Source of the DNA: Hyphomicrobium sp.
Lineage (GTDB): Bacteria; Pseudomonadota; Alphaproteobacteria; Rhizobiales; Hyphomicrobiaceae
Direction: 5' to 3'
Assembly (NCBI GenBank): GCA_016793445.1
Contig: JAEUME010000002.1
Coordinates: 64,501-128,500 of the forward strand
Length of the DNA: 64,000 nucleotides
Shown in pieces: positions 45,267 through 55,193 of the stretch. The notes under the pieces were generated by a model. It was not told the DNA's origin and ran no database searches. It saw nothing but the letters and a program-made list of their open reading frames with translations. Position 1 is the first letter of the stretch; each line of letters starts with the position of its first letter. A program made the translations under genes and the position numbers.

Positions 45267-45425
45267 ATGATGATCGATTTTCTTCGCGATGAAAGCGGCG
45301 CAACGGCTATCGAATATGCCATGATCGCCGTGATGATCGGCGTGGCAATCGTGAGCGCTCTCTACGGCGTGCGCGCCGCACTGAATGACGCCTTCGACGC
45401 CGTGATCAACGGCTTCAGTTCCTAA
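45267..45425 (+). CDS. Flp family type IVb pilin
   Basis: 52 residues, MMIDFLRDESGATAIEYAMI then AVMIGVAIVSALYGVRAALN and DAFDAVINGFSS. The prepilin cleavage site is Gly11 before ATAIEYAMIA, with the Glu at mature position 5 needed for assembly, and a single hydrophobic helix. Flp pilins are the major subunit of Tad pili. The ATG at 45267 (a second at 45270) follows AAGGA at 45252-45256. No prepilin peptidase, ATPase or secretin gene is near, so this is an orphan pilin; two TadG-like proteins are encoded about 17-20 kb away. Confidence 0.92.
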   Translation: MMIDFLRDESGATAIEYAMIAVMIGVAIVSALYGVRAALNDAFDAVINGFSS

Positions 45426-45594
45426 GACCCTCGACAAATTTCAGTTCTCTGCGTCCGGCTGGCGCGGGGCATGCACATGCGCGCCAGCGCCATTGCAGTT
45501 TGCCCACGCAATACATATGTCGGTTTAAGGCCGGTCGAAACGCGCGGCGCGTATGGCCCCGCGCGCTCTATGAGCCAGCATATGAGGCGCACCG

Positions 45595-45861
45595 ATGTCG
45601 AAGAAGCTTGTTGACCTCAATCGCGAGCGGGCGTTGTACGACCCGGAATCGGAGTTCAACTCTCCGTGCGACATTGCTAAAGAAGTCGGCCTGACGCGCG
45701 GCGAGAAGCTTGCCGCACTGCAACGGTGGTCCTATAGCGTCGACCGGCGTCTGGCCTCCGGCTATGAAGGCATGCCGACGAACGGTACGGAACCGCGCGA
45801 CGCAGAGCTGTTCCGCAATATTGAATTGACCCGCGAGTATCTAGAGCACGAGAGCCCATAA
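45595..45861 (+). CDS. conserved hypothetical protein, 88 residues
   Basis: Charged soluble protein beginning MSKKLVDLNRERALYDPESE, then SPCDIAKEVGLTRGEKLAAL and QRWSYSVDRRLASGYEGMP. Two or three helices are predicted by eye, no membrane segment or signal. The CDIAKEVGLTRGEKLAALQRW part looks like a helix-turn-helix but the spacing is not decisive. GAGG lies eight bases before the ATG. It is convergent with the ATP synthase operon and shares a bidirectional terminator with it. Family function unknown to me. Confidence 0.75.
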   Translation: MSKKLVDLNRERALYDPESEFNSPCDIAKEVGLTRGEKLAALQRWSYSVDRRLASGYEGMPTNGTEPRDAELFRNIELTREYLEHESP

Positions 45862-45947
45862 GCGACATCGGCGGCCGATCTTGGCCAAGATTGTCGAACC
45901 CTTGGAGATCTTCGAATCGTAGGTTCGTGGGTGCGGTTGGCCCAATG

Positions 45948-45980
45948 AAAAAGGCCGGACGTTCGCGTCCGGCCTTTTGG
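45948..45980. terminator. bidirectional terminator at the end of the ATP synthase operon
   Basis: GGCCGGACG (45953-45961) pairs perfectly with CGTCCGGCC (45966-45974) around the stable loop TTCG. It is flanked by AAAAA on the left and TTTT on the right, so it terminates transcription from both sides. Confidence 0.92.
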
Positions 45981-46009
45981 CGTTTCCTCGATATGTGCAA
46001 CGGGCGATC

Positions 46010-46408
46010 TTAAGCCGCCTTCGCAGAAATCTTACGCAGTTCGTTGACGAGTGTATCCGCCGCAGTCCTGGCTTCGTCGGACTGGGCGCCGGCAAGCTCA
46101 GCCTCCGCCAGCTTCAATTCTTCCGCAACGACCGACCCTGTCATCTCTTCTACATCGTAGGCCTTTTGGGCCAGGATGGTAAGACGCACGGGATCGACAT
46201 CGGCAAAGCCCGATTTGACGAAAAGCCGCTTCCTGGCGCCGCCCGCCATGACGTCGAGCACGCCCGGGCGCAGCGTCGCGATAACCGGTGCATGGCCGGG
46301 AAGAACGGCGAAGTCGCCTTCGGAACCCGGAACCACGACCTGCTCGGCATCGACCGCGAGCAGGATGCGCTCGGGTGAGACGAGTTCGAACTTGAAAGTG
46401 CCTGCCAT
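46010..46408 (-). CDS. atpC: ATP synthase F1 epsilon subunit
   Basis: 132 residues. The N-terminal beta sandwich (FELVSPERILLAVDAEQVVVPGSEGDFAVLPGHAP) and the C-terminal helical hairpin (EELKLAEAELAGAQSDEA) are the standard epsilon layout, which links the rotor to the c-ring and can inhibit ATP hydrolysis. Last gene of the operon. AAGGGA precedes the ATG at 46408. The gap to atpD is occupied by a small acidic protein gene. Confidence 0.95.
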   Translation of the reverse strand: MAGTFKFELVSPERILLAVDAEQVVVPGSEGDFAVLPGHAPVIATLRPGVLDVMAGGARKRLFVKSGFADVDPVRLTILAQKAYDVEEMTGSVVAEELKLAEAELAGAQSDEARTAADTLVNELRKISAKAA

Positions 46409-46461
46409 GCCTGACGTCCCTTGAAGTCTTCACACCTGCTCTGGAAGAGCACGCAAATCGG

Positions 46462-46737
46462 TCAGCTCGTCTTTTCGCCTTCGCCGTCCTCATCGTCCTC
46501 GTCGCCCGCGCCGGACTTGGCCCGCACCTCTTCTGGCGTCTGCAGCTTGGTGCCACAGAAGGGACAGAAGAACAGCGGGTGGTCGACAAGGCCAGGCTCG
46601 TCTTCCTCGAGGTCCACCAAACCAACAGTCATGTAGATGACCTGATCGGAGCCTACGGTGATAAGGGGCTCGAAGTCGCCGCCTTCCAGAGCCTCTTTGA
46701 GTTCTTCACAGCAGCTGCCGAAGTTCGTGCCGGCCAT
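46462..46737 (-). CDS. acidic CPFCG protein inserted in the ATP synthase operon
   Basis: 91 residues, not recognised as a named family. SCCEELKEAL near the N-terminus, a central GSDQVIYMTVGLVDLEEDEP segment, then FFCPFCGTKLQ resembling half of a zinc ribbon, and an Asp/Glu tail (GDEDDEDGEGE). The two cysteines in SCC plus the CPFC pair could bind one metal. AGGAG seven bases before the ATG (46737) shows it is well translated. It lies 39 bases after atpD and 53 before atpC, so must be on the atp transcript. Confidence 0.78.
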   Translation of the reverse strand: MAGTNFGSCCEELKEALEGGDFEPLITVGSDQVIYMTVGLVDLEEDEPGLVDHPLFFCPFCGTKLQTPEEVRAKSGAGDEDDEDGEGEKTS

Positions 46738-46776
46738 TGGTCGTCTCCTGATGGCCGGTATCCCCGGCGCGTTGAA

Positions 46777-48240
<1,464 letters not shown>

Positions 48241-49128
48241 TTAGAGCGCTTCGGCGCCCGAAATGATTTCGATGAGTTCTTTGGTGATGTTGGCCTGACG
48301 CTTGCGGTTATAGGCGATCGTCAGCTTGTTGATCATGTCGCCCGCGTTGCGCGTCGCGTTGTCCATGGCGGTCATGCGAGCGCCTTGCTCGGAGGCGGCA
48401 TTTTCCAGCAGGCCGCGGAACACCTGGGTCGCGATGTTGCGGTTCAACAGAAAGCCCAGCACCTCTTCTTCGCTCGGCTCGTACTCATGTACGGCATGCG
48501 CGCTTCTAGAGGTGTCTTCGCCGCCCGTCTCGCGGATCTTCGCCGGGATGATCTGCAGCGCCGTCGGCTTCTGCGCGATGACCGAGCGGAACTCGGAAAA
48601 GTACATCGTCGCGACGTCAAACTCCCCGGCATCGAACATGGCGAGCAGCTTGTCGGCAAGCTCTTCGGCGTTCGCAAACCCTATCTGGCGTACGCCGCGC
48701 AGATCGGTGCGCTCGACGATGTTCTTGTTGAGGTCGCGCTTGAGGTTCTCGGCGCCCTTGCGGCCCACGGTCATGATCTTGACCGTCTTGCCGGCCGCGA
48801 TCAGACGCTGCGCATCGGCGCGCGCGAGCTTCGCGATGTTGGTATTGAAGCCGCCGCACAGGCCGCGTTCTGCGGTCATGACAACGAGCAGATGCACGTC
48901 GTCCTTGCCGGTGCCGACGAGCAAGGGAGAAGCGCTCTTCTTGTCGGCAACCTTCGATGCAAGACCCGCGAGCACCGCATCCATACGCTCAGCGTAGGGG
49001 CGCGCAGCAGTCGCCGCTTCCTGCGCGCGGCGCAGTTTGGCGGCGGCGACCATTTGCATCGCCTTGGTGATTTTCCGCGTCGCCTTGACCGAGGCGATGC
49101 GGTTTCTCATGTCTTTTAAGCTGGCCAT
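48241..49128 (-). CDS. atpG: ATP synthase F1 gamma subunit
   Basis: 295 residues from the ATG at 49128 ([20 protein letters not shown]). The N- and C-terminal helices that form the rotating coiled coil ([37 protein letters not shown]) are conserved, as is [11 protein letters not shown]. It includes a short insert ([20 protein letters not shown]) near residue 200, of the kind seen in alphaproteobacterial gamma subunits. Confidence 0.97.
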   Translation of the reverse strand: MASLKDMRNRIASVKATRKITKAMQMVAAAKLRRAQEAATAARPYAERMDAVLAGLASKVADKKSASPLLVGTGKDDVHLLVVMTAERGLCGGFNTNIAKLARADAQRLIAAGKTVKIMTVGRKGAENLKRDLNKNIVERTDLRGVRQIGFANAEELADKLLAMFDAGEFDVATMYFSEFRSVIAQKPTALQIIPAKIRETGGEDTSRSAHAVHEYEPSEEEVLGFLLNRNIATQVFRGLLENAASEQGARMTAMDNATRNAGDMINKLTIAYNRKRQANITKELIEIISGAEAL

Positions 49129-49244
49129 CGTGCCTGCTCTTTTCTCATCTCTCTGTCGTCCCAACCGGGACCCAGATGCTCAATCTTGGTATCCGTGAAC
49201 CTCTCTTCCCGGACGGCCACACGCCGGTCAGGGAAGACAGGAGA

Positions 49245-50777
49245 TTAGAGGAACGTCTTCTGCACCTGTCCGACGACTTCCTTGAGCTTGCCGGCGGTAT
49301 CGTCCGAGAGATCCTTGGTCTTACGGATATCATCCAGAATCGCGGCATTCTGGGTGCGCAGCGTGGCAAGCAGCGCCTCCTCGAAGGGATGAACCCGATC
49401 GACCGAGAGCGCATCGAGGTAGCCGTTGGTGCCGGCCCAGATCACGCACACCTGCTCTTCCATCTTGAGCGGCGAGAACTGCGGCTGCTTCAGAAGCTCG
49501 GTGAGACGAGCACCGCGGTTCAGCAAGCGCTGAGTGGCGGCATCGAGGTCCGAGCCGAACTGCGCGAAGGCGGCCATTTCACGATACTGGGCGAGCTCGC
49601 CCTTAATCTTGCCCGCAACCTTCTTCATCGCCTTGGTCTGCGCGGACGAACCCACGCGCGACACTGACAGACCGACGTTCACGGCTGGGCGGATACCCTG
49701 ATAGAAGAGGTCCGTCTCAAGGAAGATCTGGCCGTCGGTGATCGAGATCACGTTGGTGGGAATATAGGCCGACACGTCGTTGGCCTGGGTTTCGATGACG
49801 GGCAGCGCGGTGAGCGAGCCCTTGCCGGAAGAATCGCCGAGCTTCGCGGCGCGCTCCAGGAGACGGGAGTGGAGATAGAACACGTCGCCGGGATAGGCTT
49901 CACGGCCCGGCGGGCGTCGCAGCAGCAGCGACATCTGCCGGTAAGCGACGGCCTGCTTGGAGAGGTCGTCATAGGCGATCACGGCGTGCATGCCGTTGTC
50001 GCGGAAATATTCGCCCATGGTGCAGCCCGTGAAGGGCGCGAGATACTGCATGGGAGCAGGATCGGAAGCCGTCGCGGCGATGACGATGGAGTATTCCAGA
50101 GCGCCGCGCTCTTCGAGGATCTTCACGAACTGGGCCACCGTCGAGCGCTTCTGGCCGATGGCGACGTACACGCAGTAGAGCTTCTGCTCTTCTGGTGCGC
50201 CCGCAACGTTGAGGGGCTTCTGGTTCAGGAAGGTGTCGAGAATAACGGCTGTCTTGCCGGTCTGACGGTCGCCGATGACAAGCTCGCGCTGGCCGCGGCC
50301 GATGGGGATGAGCGAGTCGATTGCCTTGAGGCCGGTTGCCATCGGCTCATGCACCGACTTGCGCGGCAGGATGCCCGGCGCCTTGACGTCGACGCGCATG
50401 CGCTTGTCCGACTTGATCGGGCCCTTGCCGTCGATGGGATTGCCGAGGCCGTCGACAACGCGGCCCAAGAGGCCCTTGCCGACCGGGACTTCCACGATGG
50501 CGCCCGTACGCTTGACGGTGTCGCCTTCCTTGATGGTGCGGTCGTCGCCGAAGATCACGACGCCGACGTTGTCGGCTTCGAGATTGAGCGCCATGCCACG
50601 GATGCCGCCGGGAAACTCGACCATCTCGCCGGCCTGGACGTTGTCGAGGCCGTAGACGCGGGCAATGCCGTCGCCCACCGACAGCACCTGACCGATTTCA
50701 GAGACCTGCGCCTCCTTGCCGAAATTCTTGATCTGATCCTTGAGGATCGAGGAGATCTCTGCGGCCCGAATGTCCAT
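49245..50777 (-). CDS. atpA: ATP synthase F1 alpha subunit
   Basis: 510 residues. Regulatory nucleotide-binding subunit: [15 protein letters not shown] is the P-loop, [20 protein letters not shown] and the [13 protein letters not shown] signature with the arginine finger are intact. The N-terminal [18 protein letters not shown] helix contacts delta. AGAGG lies upstream of the ATG at 50777. Confidence 0.98.
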   Translation of the reverse strand: MDIRAAEISSILKDQIKNFGKEAQVSEIGQVLSVGDGIARVYGLDNVQAGEMVEFPGGIRGMALNLEADNVGVVIFGDDRTIKEGDTVKRTGAIVEVPVGKGLLGRVVDGLGNPIDGKGPIKSDKRMRVDVKAPGILPRKSVHEPMATGLKAIDSLIPIGRGQRELVIGDRQTGKTAVILDTFLNQKPLNVAGAPEEQKLYCVYVAIGQKRSTVAQFVKILEERGALEYSIVIAATASDPAPMQYLAPFTGCTMGEYFRDNGMHAVIAYDDLSKQAVAYRQMSLLLRRPPGREAYPGDVFYLHSRLLERAAKLGDSSGKGSLTALPVIETQANDVSAYIPTNVISITDGQIFLETDLFYQGIRPAVNVGLSVSRVGSSAQTKAMKKVAGKIKGELAQYREMAAFAQFGSDLDAATQRLLNRGARLTELLKQPQFSPLKMEEQVCVIWAGTNGYLDALSVDRVHPFEEALLATLRTQNAAILDDIRKTKDLSDDTAGKLKEVVGQVQKTFL

Positions 50778-50899
50778 GTGACTTTGACCTCTTTTTTGGT
50801 CGTTTCCGATTGGGGCCCATTTTCGAAATCAGGGCCCGGATTGACTATTTCCAGCAGAAACGCCGCCCGATTTCGCAGGCGGCGTTCGAAATGCATCGT

Positions 50900-51463
50900 T
50901 TAAGTGCTCAAGCCGTTCAAGGAAACCTTGAGGTTCTGCAGCTTGGTCTTGAGCGAAGAGTCGATCATGCGGCTGCCGACTTTGACGACAAGGCCGCCGA
51001 GCAGGCCTGGATCGACGTGCGCATCGAGCGCGACGTCCTTGCCGACGGACGCCTTGAGCGTCTTCTTCAGTTCTTCAACCTGCGCATCATTGAGAGCCAC
51101 CGCGCTGGTGACGCGCGCCGTTACTTCACCACGGTCACGCGCGGCCAATGCGCGGAATCCCTTGATCATGTCGGCGGCGGCGAAAAGCCGGCGGTTCTTC
51201 GTGATCAGATTGAAAAAATTGGCAGCGAGGCCCCCGATGCCGGCCTTCTCCATGATCGCCGACATGGCGCGGGCCTGATCCTCGGTCGAGATAACGGGCG
51301 AGCGCACCATGCGCCGCAAATCCTCGCTCTCGTCCAGCAGTCCGCCAAATGCCGTCAAATCCGCTTCGACCTCTTTGATTTTGGAGGCCTCTTTGGCCAG
51401 ATCGAAAAGTGCGGCGGCGTAACGCCCAGCCATTCCTTCAACGATTGTGTCGTTCGTTGCCAC
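50900..51463 (-). CDS. atpH: ATP synthase F1 delta subunit
   Basis: 187 residues, GTG start at 51463 (an ATG at 51433 begins the conserved [13 protein letters not shown]). The N-terminal six-helix bundle binds alpha, and the C-terminal [21 protein letters not shown] strand-helix part binds the b stalk. First gene of atpH-A-G-D-(small protein)-C; the F0 genes atpI-B-E-F are elsewhere, as usual in alphaproteobacteria. Confidence 0.95.
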   Translation of the reverse strand: MATNDTIVEGMAGRYAAALFDLAKEASKIKEVEADLTAFGGLLDESEDLRRMVRSPVISTEDQARAMSAIMEKAGIGGLAANFFNLITKNRRLFAAADMIKGFRALAARDRGEVTARVTSAVALNDAQVEELKKTLKASVGKDVALDAHVDPGLLGGLVVKVGSRMIDSSLKTKLQNLKVSLNGLST

Positions 51464-51918
51464 GTTGCGCTCATCTGGCGCCTAGCAAGGCGCATTGGGG
51501 GCGGGGCCGCTAAGACCCTAGACGTCGCCCGCTGAAAGGGAAGAATAATGCCCGGCAAAAAGAGAGCACGAGGAGCTCTGACCCATAGCCACCCCCTTTT
51601 GAAAGCCGGGCTGTCCTTAACATGTGTCTTTTGTGGCATCAACCAGCGCCGCGATGGGCGCGATGCCGCATTAGGCCAGCGCAGGTTCAACGCCACGCTG
51701 GAGCGTTGCCGTGCAGCCCCCCGGCCACCCTGCTGATACCCCGTAGAAATCGCTATATCGAACAGTTTCGCCGATGTCGGACGATCGACATGAACGGTTG
51801 CTGCAAGCTCTATTCAAGGTGCGTTCAACGCCACTGATCTAGAAGCGATCCCGACAGCGGCCGGATTGTCCGGCAGCGGCGGGGAGCGGGCCCGCAATCA
51901 GGGCCTCGGGAGAGCATC
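51464..51918. other. 455-base divergent region between atpH and a small exported protein
   Basis: It must contain the promoter of the atp operon on the minus strand and that of the 103-residue protein on the plus strand. I find no convincing gene; short frames here are Arg/Cys-rich and lack ribosome sites. No strong repeat or hairpin was noticed. Confidence 0.5.
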
Positions 51919-52230
51919 ATGTCTTTGAAATCAATCGTGAATGTGGTTGCACTGAGCGCCATCGCGAGCACCAGTCTTTTGCCCCTGGCGAGCACGGCCG
52001 AAGCCCGTGACGGACACCGCCCGGGTGGCCATTTCGAGCGCCACGGCAGCGTCAAGGGCGGCTGGGACGGCCCTCGGCGTCATGCCTGGGGGCATGACCA
52101 GGACTATCGCGGACGCCACAGCCACCGGGGCCGCAACGTCGCCCTGGGCGCCTTTGCGGCCGTTCTGGGACTTGCCATCGCAGCCGAGGCTGCCCGCGCC
52201 CACGATGACGCCTATTACGATGAAAATTAA
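51919..52230 (+). CDS. small exported Gly/His/Arg-rich protein
   Basis: 103 residues. A signal peptide (VVALSAIASTSLLPLASTAEA) is followed by a Gly/His/Arg-rich stretch (HRPGGHFERHGSVKGGW, HAWGHDQDYRGRHSHRGRN), then a hydrophobic helix NVALGAFAAVLGLAIAAEAA and an acidic end. This layout is common among Hyphomicrobiales envelope proteins of unknown role. The His clusters might bind metal. GGGAG precedes the ATG, and a terminator follows directly. Confidence 0.75.
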   Translation: MSLKSIVNVVALSAIASTSLLPLASTAEARDGHRPGGHFERHGSVKGGWDGPRRHAWGHDQDYRGRHSHRGRNVALGAFAAVLGLAIAAEAARAHDDAYYDEN

Positions 52231-52259
52231 GGCGCCGTCACACGAGTTTTGCGGGAAGA

Positions 52260-52295
52260 GGCTGGAGCGGGCAGATCGCCCCTCCGGCCTTTTTT
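52260..52295 (+). terminator. rho-independent terminator after the Gly/His/Arg-rich protein
   Basis: GGCTGGAGCGGGC (52260-52272) pairs, with two bulged positions, with GCCCCTCCGGCC (52278-52289), then TTTTTT. Confidence 0.8.
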
Positions 52296-52393
52296 GCGTA
52301 GGCCTCAAAGGCGATCGCCGAACGTTAAACCTGAGGTGCCGGCACTCCGGTTCTCAAGGACTTAGCCTTTGATTTGGCGATAGAATTATTGCC

Positions 52394-52789
52394 TCATGCG
52401 CCTTTGAGCTTCTTGTTGCATTCACTCCAATAGCCGCCGCCCTTCATGATCCATTTCAGGCCGCCGTTGGCATTTGCAGACTTGTTGGCCTTGTACTGCT
52501 CGGCACAGGTGTGAAGGCGCGCTTTCGACGGCGTCTCGCTGGCGAATTTTGGCGAAACAGCCTTTGGGAAGACCGCCGTGCTCGTCGAAGCTGCGGACTC
52601 CGCCATGCCGCACTCGTCCTTGCGGAACTGGTTCCACGTCTTGCCACCGAGCGTGCCCGCGCTCTTGGCCGCCTTGTACTTCGTGCTGCACTCCTGCGCC
52701 GTAAGCGCGTTCGCGCTGGAGGCGGAAAACACGACAGCAACGCCCGCGGCGAGGAGGGGCGCAACCTGTATAACTTTGCGGATCGACAT
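52394..52789 (-). CDS. exported protein with two ECxxKYxAxK repeats
   Basis: 131 residues. Signal peptide VIQVAPLLAAGVAVVFSASS cut near ANA, then two related modules: QECSTKYKAAKSAGTLGGKT with WNQFRKDEC, and HTCAEQYKANKSANANGGLK with WIMKGGGYWSECNKKL. Each has two cysteines about 24-27 residues apart, likely one disulfide per module, joined by a Ser/Ala linker. The module recalls PsiF-like and similar small secreted proteins of Hyphomicrobiales; no function is known. The ATG is at 52787-52789. Confidence 0.75.
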   Translation of the reverse strand: MSIRKVIQVAPLLAAGVAVVFSASSANALTAQECSTKYKAAKSAGTLGGKTWNQFRKDECGMAESAASTSTAVFPKAVSPKFASETPSKARLHTCAEQYKANKSANANGGLKWIMKGGGYWSECNKKLKGA

Positions 52790-52959
52790 AAAGGCGAACT
52801 CCTTGTCAGTATGCCCGGCACGCGATGTGCGGCAGCCCTCGTCCGGGTCGGGAGACTATAGGGCGAAGCGATGTGTACCGACAATACGTCTTGCGAGATT
52901 CTGTCCCGTACACGGCCAATCAGGTAGCCCTCAACAGCGGCGAAGCGGCGGCGGGCGGC

Positions 52960-53343
52960 TTACAAAGCCCCAAGCAAATGGACCGGCCATCGCCCGGGCA
53001 CCACAAAGATGAGATCGAAACGCATCTCACAGGATCGGTAGCGCTCATGGCGCTGAAGCCAAACCTCGGCGGCACGACTCACGCGCGCACGGGTTTCCTT
53101 GGTTATCGCCGCCTCGCAGAGCTCGCGTTCGGGGCGCTGCTTGACCTCGATGAATGCGATGCAGCGGCCGCGCCGGGCGATGATGTCGACCTCGCCCACC
53201 TTCGTCTTGAATCGCCGCGCCAGGATGCGGTAGCCCTTCAGACGCAAGCTCAAGACGGCAATTCTTTCAGCTGCGTGACCGCGCGCAAGCGCCTGCAGGC
53301 GGCCGACCCGCGAAGGCTCGCGCTTGCCGGCCGGAAGCGCCAT
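52960..53343 (-). CDS. YraN family (UPF0102) predicted nuclease
   Basis: 127 residues. GHAAERIAVLSLRLKGYRIL is followed by the nuclease core GEVDIIARRG then AFIEVKQR, the Asp and Glu-x-Lys of a PD-(D/E)XK site similar to Holliday junction resolvases. Activity of the family is not proven. The start ATG shares one base with the rsmI stop (TGATG), so the two are coupled, as in most proteobacteria. Confidence 0.92.
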   Translation of the reverse strand: MALPAGKREPSRVGRLQALARGHAAERIAVLSLRLKGYRILARRFKTKVGEVDIIARRGRCIAFIEVKQRPERELCEAAITKETRARVSRAAEVWLQRHERYRSCEMRFDLIFVVPGRWPVHLLGAL

Positions 53344-54311
53344 CAGTCTTCTCTCCCATCCTCGTCTTTGACCTTGAGCCCGATGTCGTAGACGCGCGAC
53401 TTCGGGACGCCCAGCGCATCGGCAACCGCCGCGGCGGCGTCCTTCAAGCGCATGGACGTGAGCGCCACCTTGAGCCGGGAGGCGATGTCTTCGTCGCTGG
53501 CGGCCGCGGCTTCGGCCGGACCGGCGACGAGCACGATCTCGCCTTTGACTTCGCGCGCCGCGAACGTCGCGGCCAACTCGGCAAGCGGCCCGCGCGCGAT
53601 CTCCTCGTGCAGCTTAGTCAGCTCACGCGCAACAACGCCTTGGCGCGCGCCCAGCACTTCGGCCATATCGCTCAGGCATTGCGCGGCACGCTGTGGCGCT
53701 TCGTAGAAAACCAGCGTGCCCGCAATGCCTTTCAGTTCCAGCAAGCGCGCGCGCCGGGCGGCCTGCTTGGCCGGAAGAAAGCCCGCGAAGGTGAACTGAT
53801 CCGTCGCAAGCCCCGATGCGCACAGCGCCGCCACAAGCGCGCAGGGCCCGGGAATGGCGACGACGGGAAGTGCCTTTTGCGCACACGCTCGCACGAGCTT
53901 GAATCCGGGATCGGCAATCAGCGGCGTGCCCGCATCCGAAATGAGCGCCACGCGCTGCCCGCTTTCCAAGCGCTCGATCACCCGGCCGCGTTCAGCGTCC
54001 TCGTTGTGCTCGTGGAAGGGCAGCGTCCGAGCCCGGATGGCGTAATGCTGCAGGAGTCGCGCGGAGGTCCGCGTGTCCTCGCAATAGATCACGTCAGCGT
54101 GGGCGAGCACATGCAGCGCACGCAGGGTCATATCGGCCAGGTTGCCGATCGGCGTCCCTACGATATAGAGCCCGCCGGGCAGAGGCCGCGCATCGAGCCG
54201 GGCGAATTCGCCTACGGCGCGTTGCGCGAGCCGGCGGCTTGCACCGGCATCATGGTCCGCGTCCAAAGCATCGCCCAGATCATTGTCGAGGCCGTCGTCA
54301 TGGCGCGACAA
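53343..54311 (-). CDS. rsmI: 16S rRNA 2'-O-ribose C1402 methyltransferase
   Basis: 322 residues. LYIVGTPIGNLADMTLRAL, CEDTRTSARLLQHY, LISDAGTPLIADPG and TLVFYEAPQRA are the RsmI blocks of the tetrapyrrole-methylase fold. It adds the 2'-O-methyl of m4Cm1402 in the ribosomal P site. The start is TTG at 54311, with GAGGAG seven bases upstream; the first 45 residues are a charged extension before the conserved domain. The C-terminus includes the usual helix-turn-helix (AAAVADALGVPKSRVYDIGL). Confidence 0.95.
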   Translation of the reverse strand: MSRHDDGLDNDLGDALDADHDAGASRRLAQRAVGEFARLDARPLPGGLYIVGTPIGNLADMTLRALHVLAHADVIYCEDTRTSARLLQHYAIRARTLPFHEHNEDAERGRVIERLESGQRVALISDAGTPLIADPGFKLVRACAQKALPVVAIPGPCALVAALCASGLATDQFTFAGFLPAKQAARRARLLELKGIAGTLVFYEAPQRAAQCLSDMAEVLGARQGVVARELTKLHEEIARGPLAELAATFAAREVKGEIVLVAGPAEAAAASDEDIASRLKVALTSMRLKDAAAAVADALGVPKSRVYDIGLKVKDEDGRED

Positions 54312-54624
54312 GTGTTTCTCCTCTCTAACTTCTCTTTCGGCGCGGCGCTTTGCACGCGGGTATCTTGCGCGAGATCTTACGCCGCGCGTGCCCTTTGGCT
54401 AAGCCGGAACTTGAAGCGGCCGGGCACGAGCGGACCGCGCGCGGCATAAAACAGGCTGCCGAAAAGACCATTATCGAGGCCAACGACCGGTTCCGGCTGC
54501 CAATCCGCGCTTCTCAAGCGCGACGCCCTGATCCGATGATTGGCTCAAGCTACGGCCGGACAAAGACGAGCGGCACCCTCCCGCTTGAAGCAGCGGTTGC
54601 CATGGCGCGCGCCCGAGAGCGCGG
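54312..54624. other. 313-base region upstream of rsmI, nothing recognised
   Basis: A plus-strand frame from TTG at 54350 to 54670 exists but has no ribosome site and overlaps the oppositely oriented gene. The lpoA-like gene often found divergent from rsmI in this class is absent. No repeats or hairpins noticed. Confidence 0.4.
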
Positions 54625-55017
54625 TCACGCCGCGAGTGCGGCTGCGCTGCGGCGGGCGGTCTTAGGCTGAAGCCGATGGACGACGGCCGCCTCGCGAATG
54701 AGCGGCTCGCTCATCACCGAGGTCAGCTCATCGAAAAGGTTGTAGAGCGCATACGTCGCCAGATCGAGCTGCTGAGCGGCGCTCGCCTGCAACTCCCGCG
54801 CGTTCGCGGCCGATGTGATGGCCGCCGATACCACCCCGGAAAGGCGTTCCCATTGCTCGTTGGGTGAAAGCTTCCGGGGTGACTGGCCCGCAGCCGGGGG
54901 CGACACGATGGACTTTTGTGGCGTGAAGAAACGCCGCCCTATCCAGGACACCAGTCCGAAAAGATTGACCGAATTGGCAAGAATAGACACCGCGCAGCCC
55001 GCTCGCCCGAGTTTCAA
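54625..55017 (-). CDS. hypothetical protein with helical C-terminus
   Basis: Up to 130 residues from TTG at 55017; a GTG at 54990 is an alternative start. An N-terminal hydrophobic part (SILANSVNLFGLVSWIG), a Pro/Ser linker, then a long helix (SAANARELQASAAQQLDLAT, ALYNLFDELTSVMSEPLI). The helical part has balanced composition and looks like genuine coding sequence. No family recognised. Neighbours rsmI and a DUF1287 gene give no functional hint. Confidence 0.5.
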   Translation of the reverse strand: MKLGRAGCAVSILANSVNLFGLVSWIGRRFFTPQKSIVSPPAAGQSPRKLSPNEQWERLSGVVSAAITSAANARELQASAAQQLDLATYALYNLFDELTSVMSEPLIREAAVVHRLQPKTARRSAAALAA

Positions 55018-55193
55018 TTCTCAAGAATTGCGCTTATTTGCGTAATTCCACAATAGCCAAATGCCGGATTTTGAGCCTAACACGTGTTCAGCGTGCGGAT
55101 CTATCCATTATCGCGGATAGAGTTTCAGCTAAAACGTGTAAATGCCGTTAACGCCATCCCATTAAGGAATATAGAAATCGCGGGGGCGCAAAG

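Noticed and set aside
54350..54670. 106-residue plus-strand frame upstream of rsmI
   Set aside because: No ribosome site, TTG start, and overlap with a more plausible opposite-strand gene.
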